Of a stretch of DNA of 62,250 nucleotides, positions 44,731 to 52,530 are shown one piece after another. The notes under the pieces are model-generated. The model was not told the origin of the DNA. It saw only the letters and a program-made list of their open reading frames with translations, and made no database searches. The translations under genes and the position numbers were made by a program. The DNA comes from Bryobacteraceae bacterium (lineage in GTDB: Bacteria; Acidobacteriota; Terriglobia; Bryobacterales; Bryobacteraceae), in NCBI GenBank assembly GCA_025055455.1, contig JANWXD010000024.1, forward strand, positions 1-62,250, given 5' to 3'. Numbering within the stretch: the stretch's first letter is position 1; each line of letters opens with the position of its first letter.

Positions 44731-45709
44731 ACAAAGCGGCTCCCAGGGCGTCCAAAAACAGCCGCACGTAGGGCGACATCGCCGAAAACACGCGGTTTTC
44801 GAAGACCAAGATTCGTCCGGATTGGCCGGCCGCGGTAACGGCGATCGCCGGATCAGACAGAAGCTGCGCCACGCGTTCTTTCAGCCGCCCGGGATCGGCG
44901 CCGCACACGATCCAGTCCGGGTTCCAAATCGCGATCTGCTCCGAGCTGACGGGGTCGTAGCCACGAAGGCCGCCTTCGGCGCCTACGTTGACGGCGCCCA
45001 GGGTTTTGAGGATGTCGTGAAACAAGGTCTCCGAGCCGTAGCTGTAGCGGCCACCGAGACCCAGCACGCGCGGCGGCGTCGTTGCCGCCGGCCTGCGCCG
45101 GCGAGCCCGCTCGATCGCTTCCCGGAGCAGGGCCCGCTCGCGAGCTGCGGCGGCTTCGTGCCCTGTCAGATGGCCGACCACGACAATGGCTTGCTCGACT
45201 TCTTCGAGCGTGCGAAACCAAGTGTGCATCCGGAACACGCTCAGCCCTGTGCTGCGCACTGCGGCGGTGTAGTCCGCGCGCGCCGAGCTGGAAACGAACA
45301 CAAGGTCGGGTTCCGCCAGCAGCACCTGCTCCGGATCTCGAGCAATGATCGGCCGGTAACGCCGGACGTGTTCGAGCACATTGCTGATGCGGGCTTGGTA
45401 TGCACTTTCGCTGACGCCCTTTACGCGCTCGGGCGGCACGATCGTATAGACGAACTCGTCGATGGACCAAAACTGCGAAACCACGCCCCGGACGGGCCGG
45501 GCCATGCGGACGATGCGACCGTCGCGGTCCGTGGCTTCACGCACGGAGGCATCGGTCCGGATGCGGTAATCCGGCGGACGCGCCGACGTGCTCGCCCGCA
45601 GGGGCACGATGGCCGCCACGCGCGGCGCCTTCACGGCCACGAACGCCGCTGCGGCGGCGACAGCGCCGGCAAGCCATGCCGACGGGAGCCACGACAGTGT
45701 GCGGGTCAT
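44711..45709 (-). CDS. Periplasmic corrinoid/iron-chelate binding protein (transporter 1)
   Basis: 332 residues from the ATG at 45709 (ATGA overlap with the gene before). An N-terminal hydrophobic segment (WLAGAVAAAAAFVAV) acts as signal or anchor. The PeriBP_2 fold is seen in RMARPVRGVVSQFWSIDEFV, RYRPIIARDPEQVLLAEPDL and WNPDWIVCGADPGRLKER. It differs clearly from the transporter 2 binding protein, so the two systems may bind different ligands or corrinoid forms. Confidence 0.85.
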   Translation of the reverse strand: MTRTLSWLPSAWLAGAVAAAAAFVAVKAPRVAAIVPLRASTSARPPDYRIRTDASVREATDRDGRIVRMARPVRGVVSQFWSIDEFVYTIVPPERVKGVSESAYQARISNVLEHVRRYRPIIARDPEQVLLAEPDLVFVSSSARADYTAAVRSTGLSVFRMHTWFRTLEEVEQAIVVVGHLTGHEAAAARERALLREAIERARRRRPAATTPPRVLGLGGRYSYGSETLFHDILKTLGAVNVGAEGGLRGYDPVSSEQIAIWNPDWIVCGADPGRLKERVAQLLSDPAIAVTAAGQSGRILVFENRVFSAMSPYVRLFLDALGAALYEQAAS

Positions 45710-46284
45710 TCGCTTCCCGGGGCGCTTTCCGGCCACGGCGCGTTCGCGGCCAGCTCGAAATCTTCGGGGAAGGGCTCGCCGAGCCAGGCGTGCCGCAACT
45801 GGTAATACAAGCGCAAGCGGGACCAATCGGGCTCCCGCACCGGCCGCATCTGATCGTCGAGGTGCGGATTGGGCAGAAAAATCGTCAGCATCTGCTCGCC
45901 GAAGCCGTTCCAAAATCGCAGCCCCCAACTGCGACCGCCGCCGCAGCCTCCACCCCGCGTCTCGAAAAAGGCAGCGCGATGTACGGGACGTTTCTGGCGC
46001 AGCTCCTCGCTACGGTTCCCCTGGTGGGGTCCGGTACACAGGTGAAAGTGCCAAGGACCGGCATCCACGGTCAGATAGCCGTCCTGGAAGCGCACGGCGG
46101 GCGGCTTTTCCAAGCGCAGCTCAAAGACTGCCCCCTCGAGCACCGGGCCAAAGGTGATCTCCCTCCAGTGTTCGCGGAACAACTCCTCGAGCAGCACGCG
46201 GAGCTTTTCCGGCGGCAGCTGGAAGTCGGTGTACCGCGTCGCGACGCCGTCAGAGCGTCTCTCGATGGAAATGGAACGAGTCAT
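45706..46284 (-). CDS. Uncharacterised protein of the corrinoid operon
   Basis: 192 residues from the ATG at 46284; the longer frame to 46563 is antisense-like over the adenosyltransferase. There is no signal or membrane segment. A distinctive core reads GPWHFHLCTGPH (two His and one Cys, possibly metal- or corrin-binding), then SWGLRFWNGFGEQMLTIFLP and the acidic-aromatic EPDWSRLRLYYQLRHAWLG. I believe related proteins occur near cobalamin genes elsewhere, but I cannot name the family with confidence. It lies between the adenosyltransferase and the transporter 1 binding protein. Confidence 0.7.
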   Translation of the reverse strand: MTRSISIERRSDGVATRYTDFQLPPEKLRVLLEELFREHWREITFGPVLEGAVFELRLEKPPAVRFQDGYLTVDAGPWHFHLCTGPHQGNRSEELRQKRPVHRAAFFETRGGGCGGGRSWGLRFWNGFGEQMLTIFLPNPHLDDQMRPVREPDWSRLRLYYQLRHAWLGEPFPEDFELAANAPWPESAPGSE

Positions 46285-46307
46285 GGTGGGTTCCTCCGCA
46301 GGCAGAT

Positions 46308-46886
46308 TCACCAGGCGCGCGACCAGCGAGGCCCGGGCCGCTGGGTTCGGTGTCGCAGCGAACTGTCGACGCCGGCCTCGCTCTCGAGCTTGCGGCCATA
46401 CAGCCACAGCAGGTCCGAGAGGCGATTCATGTAGGCCAGGATGGTCTCTTGCACCGGCTCGCCCGCCTCGCGCAAACGCACGATCTGGCGCTCGGCACGC
46501 CGGCAGATAGTGCGGGCCAGATCGAGAGCGGCGGCCGCGGTATGCTCGCCCGGAATGGACCAATCCGAGAGGATGCCTTCCTGCTGCTCGATTTCATGCA
46601 CTTGACGCGTCAGCTCGTCCACGAGTTCGGGGCCGATGTCCACCTGCGGTTTGCGACTCGCCGGCGGGGTCGCCAGCGCCGACCCGATACGAAACAACTG
46701 CTCCTGAATGGCGCGAATCCGCTGGCGCAGGTCGTCGTGGGAACACAGAGCCCGCGCCAGTCCCAACGCGGAGTTGAGCTCGTCTACGGTGCCGTAGGCC
46801 TCCACGCGCAGGTGAGCCTTGCTGACGCGCAGGCCGCCGGCTAAGGAAGTCTCGCCGCCGTCACCGCGTCGAGTGGAAATGCTCAT
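46308..46886 (-). CDS. PduO-type ATP:cob(I)alamin adenosyltransferase
   Basis: 192 residues. TRRGDGGETSLAGGLRVSKA (the ATP loop), EAYGTVDELNSALG, and RRAERQIVRL plus MNRLSDLLWLYGRKLE in the C-terminal helices are family signatures. It transfers the adenosyl group from ATP to cob(I)alamin or cobinamide in the cytoplasm. It is the first gene after the riboswitch. A GGAGG at 46896-46900 lies 9 nt before the ATG at 46886. Confidence 0.94.
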   Translation of the reverse strand: MSISTRRGDGGETSLAGGLRVSKAHLRVEAYGTVDELNSALGLARALCSHDDLRQRIRAIQEQLFRIGSALATPPASRKPQVDIGPELVDELTRQVHEIEQQEGILSDWSIPGEHTAAAALDLARTICRRAERQIVRLREAGEPVQETILAYMNRLSDLLWLYGRKLESEAGVDSSLRHRTQRPGPRWSRAW

Positions 46887-46906
46887 GGGTTTCTGCCTCC
46901 AGGTTT

Positions 46907-47009
46907 CGGCAGACTTTCCACGAGCGCATCCTCGGCAGCGCTTTCCTCAAGTCCGGATGGCAACCGAATGGAGTGTGCATCCTTTCCGTGCTCCGCAGAA
47001 AGTCAGCCG
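46907..47009 (-). promoter_or_regulatory. Long-range stem between riboswitch and adenosyltransferase start
   Basis: On the minus strand CGGCTGACTTTC (47009-46998) can pair with GAAAGTCTGCCG (46918-46907): 11 of 12 pairs, with one T-T mismatch. The 3' arm ends 6 nt before the GGAGG ribosome site. It may be part of the expression platform of the cobalamin riboswitch. This is a pairing seen by eye, not an energy calculation. Confidence 0.45.
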
Positions 47010-47014
47010 GTGTG

Positions 47015-47195
47015 TGCCTCAGGTAGGTCTCCTGGCTCGGAGGCTGTGGCTCGTTTCTGCGGCCACTGGCGTGCTCCCCTTCCCCGCGGCTTCTCGCCCC
47101 GAGTGGTTTGGAGCCCGCCCACCTCGCTCACAGTGGCGGCACCGCGCCGGATTTTCACCGGTCTTCCCTGTTATGACCCTCGCGGGTTCACCTGA
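47015..47195 (-). promoter_or_regulatory. Cobalamin riboswitch
   Basis: Read on the minus strand the leader has GGGAAGACCGGTGAAAATCC, then GGCGCGGTGCCGCCACTGTG (containing the B12-box core GCCACTG), the variable arm, and the closing AGCCAGGAGACCTACCTG. These are the conserved J-elements and L5-L13 region of the B12 class aptamer in the correct order and spacing. It should bind adenosylcobalamin or another cobalamin and lower expression of the downstream adenosyltransferase-to-cbiP operon. The exact ends are approximate. Confidence 0.93.
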
Positions 47196-47205
47196 GACAG
47201 CCCTC

Positions 47206-47235
47206 AGCTTACCATGACACGCCGCTGCCTGACAA
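47206..47235 (-). promoter_or_regulatory. Candidate promoter of the riboswitch transcript
   Basis: TTGTCA (47235-47230) and TAAGCT (47211-47206) on the minus strand, 18 nt apart. The -10 box contains the TAA stop of cbiB, so the promoter would overlap the end of that gene. Transcription would begin close to the aptamer 5' end. The -10 is weak (TAnnnT). Confidence 0.4.
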
Positions 47236-48213
47236 GATTTTTGTGAGCACCGACGCCAAGGCGGCGACGGCGGCAGCCGCCGCAAACGAACTTGCAATGA
47301 GAATCAGTCGGAGGGCGCGCCTTAAATCCTCGGGTTCACCCGCGGGTGGATCGGAAGGCTCGCCGATCCAGAGGTCCGTCACCAATTGGCCTTGGACGTA
47401 AATCGGTCCCACCAAGCGTCGGCGCAAAGCGCCCGCCACCGCCGCTTCGCTCCATCCGGCATTCGGTCCCGGAACCAAGCTGTGATCCCGCCACGCCCGG
47501 CGCAGGGACGCGCGCGGGTCGCAGCCTGGCTCTAACACGGCCGCTGCGGCAATAAAGAGAACCGAGAGTCGAGCGGGCGCAAGATTCATCAGGTCGTCCC
47601 AACGGGCGCCGGCCCAACCGAAGTGAAGGTAGGCGGGCGTGCGGTAGCCGACCATCGAGTCCAAGGTGCTCGCCACCTTGAACAGGACCAAGCCCGGAAC
47701 TCCGGCGAGCACGTACCAGAACAACGGGCTCAGGACCCCGTCGGTAAAGTTTTCCGCTAAGCTCTCGACGGCGGCTCGGCGGCACGCGGCTGCATCCATG
47801 CCACTGACGTCGCGGCCCACCAAACGCGCCACCGCCTGCCGCGCTCCATCGAGATCCCCGACGTCGGCGGCACGGCCCACGGCGGCCACGTGATCCACAA
47901 GCGAGCGCAGCGCCAGCAGAGAGTAGACCAGGAACGTGTGCCCCAGGATTGCGAGAATGCGGTGAACGCGCCCGAGGATCCACAGTGCCGCGAGCGATAA
48001 ACCGAGCCACTGGCCCGCTACGAGCACGCAGAGCAAGATGCCGCCCCACCGCCCCTCCCAGCCGCGACGACGCAAACGGTTCTCCCACGCCGTGATGGAG
48101 ACGCCGATACGTCGGACGGGGTGCCAGCGGTACTCTGGGTCGCCCAGGAGGGCGTCGGCCACCAGCCCGGCCACCAGAAGCTCGACGGAGGGCCCGATCA
48201 GGAGGGTTTCCAC
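47209..48213 (-). CDS. cbiB/cobD: Adenosylcobinamide-phosphate synthase
   Basis: 334 residues from the GTG at 48213, overlapping cbiZ by 16 nt. A membrane protein that attaches aminopropanol phosphate to adenosylcobyric acid. Family segments are ADALLGDPEYRWHPVRRIG, ESLAENFTDGVLSPLFWYVL, KVASTLDSMVGYRTPAYLHF (then GWAGARWDDLMN) and PNAGWSEAAVAGAL. It precedes the riboswitch rather than following it. Confidence 0.95.
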   Translation of the reverse strand: METLLIGPSVELLVAGLVADALLGDPEYRWHPVRRIGVSITAWENRLRRRGWEGRWGGILLCVLVAGQWLGLSLAALWILGRVHRILAILGHTFLVYSLLALRSLVDHVAAVGRAADVGDLDGARQAVARLVGRDVSGMDAAACRRAAVESLAENFTDGVLSPLFWYVLAGVPGLVLFKVASTLDSMVGYRTPAYLHFGWAGARWDDLMNLAPARLSVLFIAAAAVLEPGCDPRASLRRAWRDHSLVPGPNAGWSEAAVAGALRRRLVGPIYVQGQLVTDLWIGEPSDPPAGEPEDLRRALRLILIASSFAAAAAVAALASVLTKILSGSGVSW

Positions 48214-49385
48214 TTCTGGGCCCACCCGAGGCAGATTGCCGCGGCCACGAACGCCGCCGGGCGCTCTGGGTCCGGCTCGGGGAGCTGCGCTCTCAGCTCG
48301 GGCCAGCGAGCCGGTTGCGCGGCGATGGCGGCCGCAAGGCAAGCACCTTGGTCGCGCAGAGCTTCGCCCACGCAAGCCGGCGGCAGCACGCCATACCGGC
48401 TCCGATCGAGCACGGCCGCCAGCGCATAGGCCGCCGCCGCCGCTGTTGGTTCGAAGAACACGGCGTGTGGATTGTTCCGCAACAGCTCCAACTGCTCTGC
48501 GGTCAACAACGAGCGAGCCTCGTCAAAAAAGGCTTCTTCCTGAAGTCCGTAGCGCCGCAGGGCGTGAAAGACGCTGCGGGTCAAGCTGGGTTCCAACCCG
48601 TTCTGCCATCGCAAGGCTTCGAGGATGGCTTCTCGTACGGCAACTCCAATCCACTGGCCGAGCTGAACGTGGGTGGACGCGGAGCTCGAGGGCGGACGGC
48701 CGTCGTCCGCGGCTGCGATGCAGAATTGATCCGTCCCGGTGCCCGTCGCCACCTCCCGCGAGTAAAGGCTTCCGACACCCAGTTGCCAAAGGGCTGACGA
48801 CTTGGCCTCGGTGAGGACCATGGCCGCTTGCACGAGAGCCGAGTCCCGCAGGGGCCGGTTGATCAGAAGAATCGTGTTGATGGTTCCCGCCGTCGAAGGG
48901 ATCTTCTCCCAACGGTCGTCTTGCTCGCGCCATCGTGCCGGGTCGCCCGCGGCGGTCGCGTTGTTCTGCACCCCGGCAGTGACGATGGCGGTGACGCGGC
49001 TTTCTCTGTCCCCGACCTGTTTCACGCTGGCGTATCGCATGTTGGCGGCCGTTCCCAACACCGCGGCTCGATGGGGTTCGACACCGGCCTGGGCGCACAC
49101 GTAGGCGTGATAGCCCTCCCGGCCCAGGCTACGGATCCAGTCGTAGCGCTCCTGGTGCGCCTTACCCTCGCAGCTTTGATGGTTGATCAAGACGTTCAAG
49201 TCCCGCCGGAGGCCGCCGTTACAAGCGGAGGTACTGAGAACGCTATGGGGCAAGAGGAGGCGAACGCGAAGGAAACGGCCGCATCGCTCGGCGACGAACT
49301 CTCGTTGTTCGGCGACGAGGTCCCAGCTTCCCGTCGGCTCGACGTCGGTGCTCGATTTCTTCGGTTCGGCTTCTGCTTTCGGCAT
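48198..49385 (-). CDS. cbiZ: Adenosylcobinamide amidohydrolase
   Basis: 395 residues. CbiZ cleaves the amide bond of imported adenosylcobinamide or pseudocobalamin to give cobyric acid, which CbiB can reuse. The core has STSACNGGLRRDLNVLINHQ, TAIVTAGVQNNATAAGDP, STAGTINTILLINRPL, a LTEAKSSALWQLGV segment and SREVATGTGTDQFCIA. The C-terminal 170 residues are longer than in minimal CbiZ. Its presence argues for salvage and remodelling of external corrinoids. Confidence 0.93.
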   Translation of the reverse strand: MPKAEAEPKKSSTDVEPTGSWDLVAEQREFVAERCGRFLRVRLLLPHSVLSTSACNGGLRRDLNVLINHQSCEGKAHQERYDWIRSLGREGYHAYVCAQAGVEPHRAAVLGTAANMRYASVKQVGDRESRVTAIVTAGVQNNATAAGDPARWREQDDRWEKIPSTAGTINTILLINRPLRDSALVQAAMVLTEAKSSALWQLGVGSLYSREVATGTGTDQFCIAAADDGRPPSSSASTHVQLGQWIGVAVREAILEALRWQNGLEPSLTRSVFHALRRYGLQEEAFFDEARSLLTAEQLELLRNNPHAVFFEPTAAAAAYALAAVLDRSRYGVLPPACVGEALRDQGACLAAAIAAQPARWPELRAQLPEPDPERPAAFVAAAICLGWAQKWKPS

Positions 49386-49805
49386 GGTCCGGGTATTCTC
49401 ACTCTAAGCTAGCAAGGCAGCCCGCCGGTCGGTCTCCGGCGTCGGGTTCGCTGGCGTGGTTGAGCAAAAGTTCCATTGGGCAGGGCGCAGGGGCCTGGCG
49501 GCTCACTCCCCGCCCAGCCCATGTGTGAGTTGCTCCCGGGGGTGGAAGGCCCCGAGCCCTGCCAGCAACAGATCGGTGTGGCGTGCGGACAGAGACATGC
49601 GGTGCGGCCCTCTTGGTGCGGTCCGTCCCGAGATGCACCGGATACGCCCGCAATGTCTGAAACTCGCCTTCGCGCTGCTTGGTGGCTCGCTCCTCGCCCG
49701 TCTTGCGATGGTGTGCGCACAGGAAAACTCGCGGCGCAACGCGCAAGTCTCACGTGACAGCGTGGCTTTTGGGTGCTATTGCTGGAGGGATCCTTGGTTG
49801 CTTCG

Positions 49806-49865
49806 GGTTACGACGTCATAGGTACTAGTACTCACAAGATTTCAAGGGGCGCTTGACAGAATCGA
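49806..49865 (+). repeat. Dispersed 60-nt intergenic element, copy B
   Basis: It carries the same three conserved blocks as 29117-29176 at identical spacing: GGTTACGACGTC, GTACTAGTACT and TTGACAGAATCGA. The bases between blocks differ, so the blocks look selected rather than recently copied. It lies 130 nt upstream of the ffh start codon. Confidence 0.7.
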
Positions 49866-49918
49866 AGGAGATACAGTGCTCGCGGCAGATGCAGGCCCGC
49901 TCCGCCTAGAGCTTGCAT

Positions 49919-49948
49919 TTGAATCGAGCCGAACGGCCGCTCTACAAT
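49919..49948 (+). promoter_or_regulatory. Promoter candidate of the ffh operon
   Basis: TTGAAT (49919-49924) and TACAAT (49943-49948) with an 18-nt spacer; the expected start near 49956 gives a leader of about 40 nt. Confidence 0.45.
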
Positions 49949-49994
49949 TAGAATAAGCATCCTTCTTCCCGCGGGATCGCGGCCCGGCAGAATC

Positions 49995-51335
49995 ATGTTC
50001 GATAACCTGACGGAAAAGCTTCAGCGCGTCTTCAAGAACCTGCGCGGCGAAGGCAAGCTGACGGCGGAGAATATGGAAGCCGCGCTGCGGGAGATCCGCG
50101 TGGCGCTACTCGAAGCCGACGTCCACTTTCGCGTTGTCAAGCAATTTCTCGAAGCGGTCCGCCAGAAAGCGATGGGCGAAGAGGTCCTCACCGCTCTTTC
50201 GCCCTCCCAGCAGGTGGTCAAGATTGTCCACGAGGAGTTGGTCCGGCTCCTGGGAAGCCAGCACAGCCGCCTGCGGTTCTCCAACGACCCGCCCAGCGTA
50301 ATGCTGCTCGTGGGCTTACAAGGCTCGGGCAAGACAACGACCGCGGGAAAACTGGCGCGGTACTTGTCCCAGACGGGCCACCGCCCGCTCGTGGTTTCCG
50401 TGGACGTCTACCGGCCCGCGGCGCGCCAGCAACTCAGCGTCATCGCCCGCCAGATCGGCGTGCCGATTTGGGAGGGGGAACCGGGGGCCAGCGACCCCGT
50501 CGAGCTGGCGCGTCAAGCTCGGCGCGAAGCGACGCAAACCGGTCGCGATGTCGTGTTGGTGGACACGGCCGGTCGTCTCCACATCGATGAAGAGCTCATG
50601 GCGGAGCTCGAGCGCCTCAAGCAGGCTCTCTCGCCGGTCGAGATCCTCTTCGTGGCCGACGCCATGACGGGTCAGGATGCCGTCAAGTCGGCCGAGGAGT
50701 TCCACCGGCGGCTGGGCATCACCGGAGTCATTCTGACGAAAATGGACGGCGACGCCCGGGGCGGGGCGGCCCTTTCGATTCGCCAGGTCACAGGCCAGCC
50801 GCTGAAGTTCATCGGGGTGGGCGAAAAATTCGACGCGCTCGAGCCCTTTCATCCGGAACGGGCGGCTTCGCGGATCCTGGGCATGGGGGACGTGCTCTCC
50901 TTCATCGAGAAGGTCGAGCAGGCCGTAGACCGGAAACGGGCCGAGGAGATCGAGCGCAAGCTGCTCGAGGACGAGTTCACTCTGGAGGACTTCCGCGACC
51001 AATTGAAGCAGCTGAAGAAAATGGGACCCCTCGAGTCGATCCTTAAGCTGATGCCCGGTATCGGCCCGTTCAAGGGCTTGAAGGACGTTGCGATCGACGA
51101 CAAACAGATCACGCGCGTCGTGGCGATCATTGACTCGATGACTCCCAAGGAGCGCGCCAATCATACGATCATCAATGGGTCCCGACGGCGCCGCATCGCC
51201 CGCGGCAGCGGGACCACGGTGCAGGAAGTCAACCAAGTCCTCAAGCAGTACGCGCAGATGCGCAAGATGATGAAAAGTTTGACGAGTGGTTCGCTCGCCC
51301 GCCGGCTGGGCACGTTCCGCCTTCCGGGTCTGTGA
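49995..51335 (+). CDS. ffh: Signal recognition particle GTPase Ffh
   Basis: 446 residues. N-domain, then the G-domain with GLQGSGKTTT (107-116), DVYRPAARQQL, VDTAGRLHIDEELM and TKMDGDARGGAAL, then the M-domain, which ends with the RNA-binding helix MTPKERANHTIINGSRRRRI, followed by ARGSGTTVQEVN. It targets nascent membrane and secreted proteins to the FtsY receptor. The Gly/Met-rich tail of many Ffh proteins is absent; the chain ends soon after the 4.5S-RNA-binding site. First gene of the rightward housekeeping operon. Confidence 0.97.
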   Translation: MFDNLTEKLQRVFKNLRGEGKLTAENMEAALREIRVALLEADVHFRVVKQFLEAVRQKAMGEEVLTALSPSQQVVKIVHEELVRLLGSQHSRLRFSNDPPSVMLLVGLQGSGKTTTAGKLARYLSQTGHRPLVVSVDVYRPAARQQLSVIARQIGVPIWEGEPGASDPVELARQARREATQTGRDVVLVDTAGRLHIDEELMAELERLKQALSPVEILFVADAMTGQDAVKSAEEFHRRLGITGVILTKMDGDARGGAALSIRQVTGQPLKFIGVGEKFDALEPFHPERAASRILGMGDVLSFIEKVEQAVDRKRAEEIERKLLEDEFTLEDFRDQLKQLKKMGPLESILKLMPGIGPFKGLKDVAIDDKQITRVVAIIDSMTPKERANHTIINGSRRRRIARGSGTTVQEVNQVLKQYAQMRKMMKSLTSGSLARRLGTFRLPGL

Positions 51336-51395
51336 TGCCGCGGGGGCGAGCCGCAAGAGGGAACACAGAAAAGCGACACAGAGGGAAGCCGAGAA

Positions 51396-51653
51396 ATGCT
51401 GATGATCCGACTGGCGCGATTCGGCGCCAAGAAGAAACCGACCTACCGTGTAGTGGTGATCGAGAAGGAGCGGGCGCGGGACGGCCGCGCCGTGGAAGTG
51501 GTGGGTTTTTATGATCCGCGGAAGGATCCGCCCCTGGTGCGCCTGAATCACGAGCGCATCGCCCACTGGATGAAGGTTGGCGCGAAACCCTCCGACGCTG
51601 TGGCGCGCTTGCTCCAGAGCCATCCGGCTCCAGCTGCACAGCCGGCCGCCTGA
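51396..51653 (+). CDS. rpsP: 30S ribosomal protein S16
   Basis: 85 residues. IRLARFGAKKKPTYRVVVIE, GRAVEVVGFYDPR and ERIAHWMKVGAKPSDAVARL are the S16 signatures. The listed ATG at 51396 is followed two codons later by another ATG; either gives a normal N-terminus. An Ala/Pro tail extends it slightly. Confidence 0.97.
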   Translation: MLMIRLARFGAKKKPTYRVVVIEKERARDGRAVEVVGFYDPRKDPPLVRLNHERIAHWMKVGAKPSDAVARLLQSHPAPAAQPAA

Positions 51654-51738
51654 GCGCTAGCCGCCGCCGCAGCCCGAGGGCCGTCCTCGTGTCTTCAAAT
51701 CCGGGTGGTATCATCGAAGCAGAACAGGAGGCGCAGGG

Positions 51739-51978
51739 ATGGCTGGGATGAAGGAGTTGGTGGAAGAGATCGCGAAAGCGCTCGTAGACATCCCCGAGCA
51801 AGTCTCCGTGCGGGAAGTGCAAGGAGAGCAGGTGACCGTCCTCGAACTGAAAGTCGCGCCGAGTGACCTCGGCAAAGTGATCGGCAAGCAGGGACGGACC
51901 GCCCGGTCAATCCGCACCATCCTAGGCGCCGCCGGGATGAAACTCAACCGGCGGTTCACGCTGGAGATTCTGGAGTAG
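51739..51978 (+). CDS. khpA: KH-domain RNA-binding protein KhpA
   Basis: 79 residues, one KH domain with the [15 protein letters not shown] loop (a GxxG variant). KhpA proteins bind small RNAs and ribosomal complexes and often sit between rpsP and rimM, as here. A perfect AGGAGG lies 8 nt before the ATG, and TATCAT about 30 nt upstream could be an internal -10. Confidence 0.95.
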   Translation: MAGMKELVEEIAKALVDIPEQVSVREVQGEQVTVLELKVAPSDLGKVIGKQGRTARSIRTILGAAGMKLNRRFTLEILE

Positions 51979-52020
51979 GAACTGGCTTCGGAGGGTCGCC
52001 CCGACGGGCCGTGGGTTACG

Positions 52021-52530
52021 GTGGCCGTCCTGATCCGCCCGTGGGGGAATCGAGGCGAGTTGATCGCCACGGCTTTGACGAGCCGGAGCGAGCGCCTGCA
52101 AGCGGTGCGGGAAATTTTCTTGTTCCCTCGGGACGCGGAGCTGGGGCGCTCGGTCCGGATCGAGCGGGTATGGGAACACCGGGGCCGTCTCGTGTTCAAG
52201 TTCCACGGCGTGGACACGATCGAGCAGGCCGAAGCCTTGCGCGGTGCTGAGGTCCGGCTCCCGTTGAGCGAACGGCCGGAGCTGCCGCCGGGGGAATACT
52301 ATCACTCGGATCTGATCGGCTGCGAGGTGATCGAGCGTTCGAGCGGAGAGAGTCTCGGGCAAGTGGCTGGCTGGGAGGAGTACGGAGGTCCGCCCTTGCT
52401 GCGGGTCGTGGGCGCCGGGGCCGGGCGCGAGCTGTTGATCCCGTTCGCCCGGTCCATTTGCGTCGAGATCGATTTACCGCAGCGGCGCATTCTGGTGGAC
52501 CTGCCAGAGGGGTTGAAGGAACTGGAATAA
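52021..52530 (+). CDS. rimM: 16S rRNA processing protein RimM
   Basis: 169 residues from the GTG at 52021. The RimM N-terminal beta-barrel (RPWGNRGELIATALTSRSER; FHGVDTIEQAEALRGAEVRL) and the PRC-barrel domain (LIGCEVIERSSGESLGQVAG; LIPFARSICVEID) are complete. The start is uncertain: family members begin a few residues earlier (W-V-T-V), and those codons are in frame here, but no ATG, GTG or TTG precedes them after the khpA stop, which lies in the same frame. It assists 30S maturation. Confidence 0.93.
   Translation: MAVLIRPWGNRGELIATALTSRSERLQAVREIFLFPRDAELGRSVRIERVWEHRGRLVFKFHGVDTIEQAEALRGAEVRLPLSERPELPPGEYYHSDLIGCEVIERSSGESLGQVAGWEEYGGPPLLRVVGAGAGRELLIPFARSICVEIDLPQRRILVDLPEGLKELE

Larger units (their letters stand above)
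49386..49994. other. 609-nt divergent region between cbiZ and ffh
   Basis: There is no convincing gene. Short frames on both strands at 49400-49820 overlap each other and show no domain; one minus-strand frame has a protein-like segment (ARHTDLLLAGLGAFHPREQ) that could be a decayed small gene. The right part holds copy B of the 60-nt element (49806-49865) and a promoter candidate for ffh (49919-49948). On the minus strand GAGAAT lies 9 nt before the cbiZ ATG and may be its -10. Confidence 0.45.

Noticed and set aside
49456-49821. 121-codon plus-strand frame in the cbiZ-ffh gap
   Set aside because: No domain, several competing frames on both strands of equal length, and no ribosome site.
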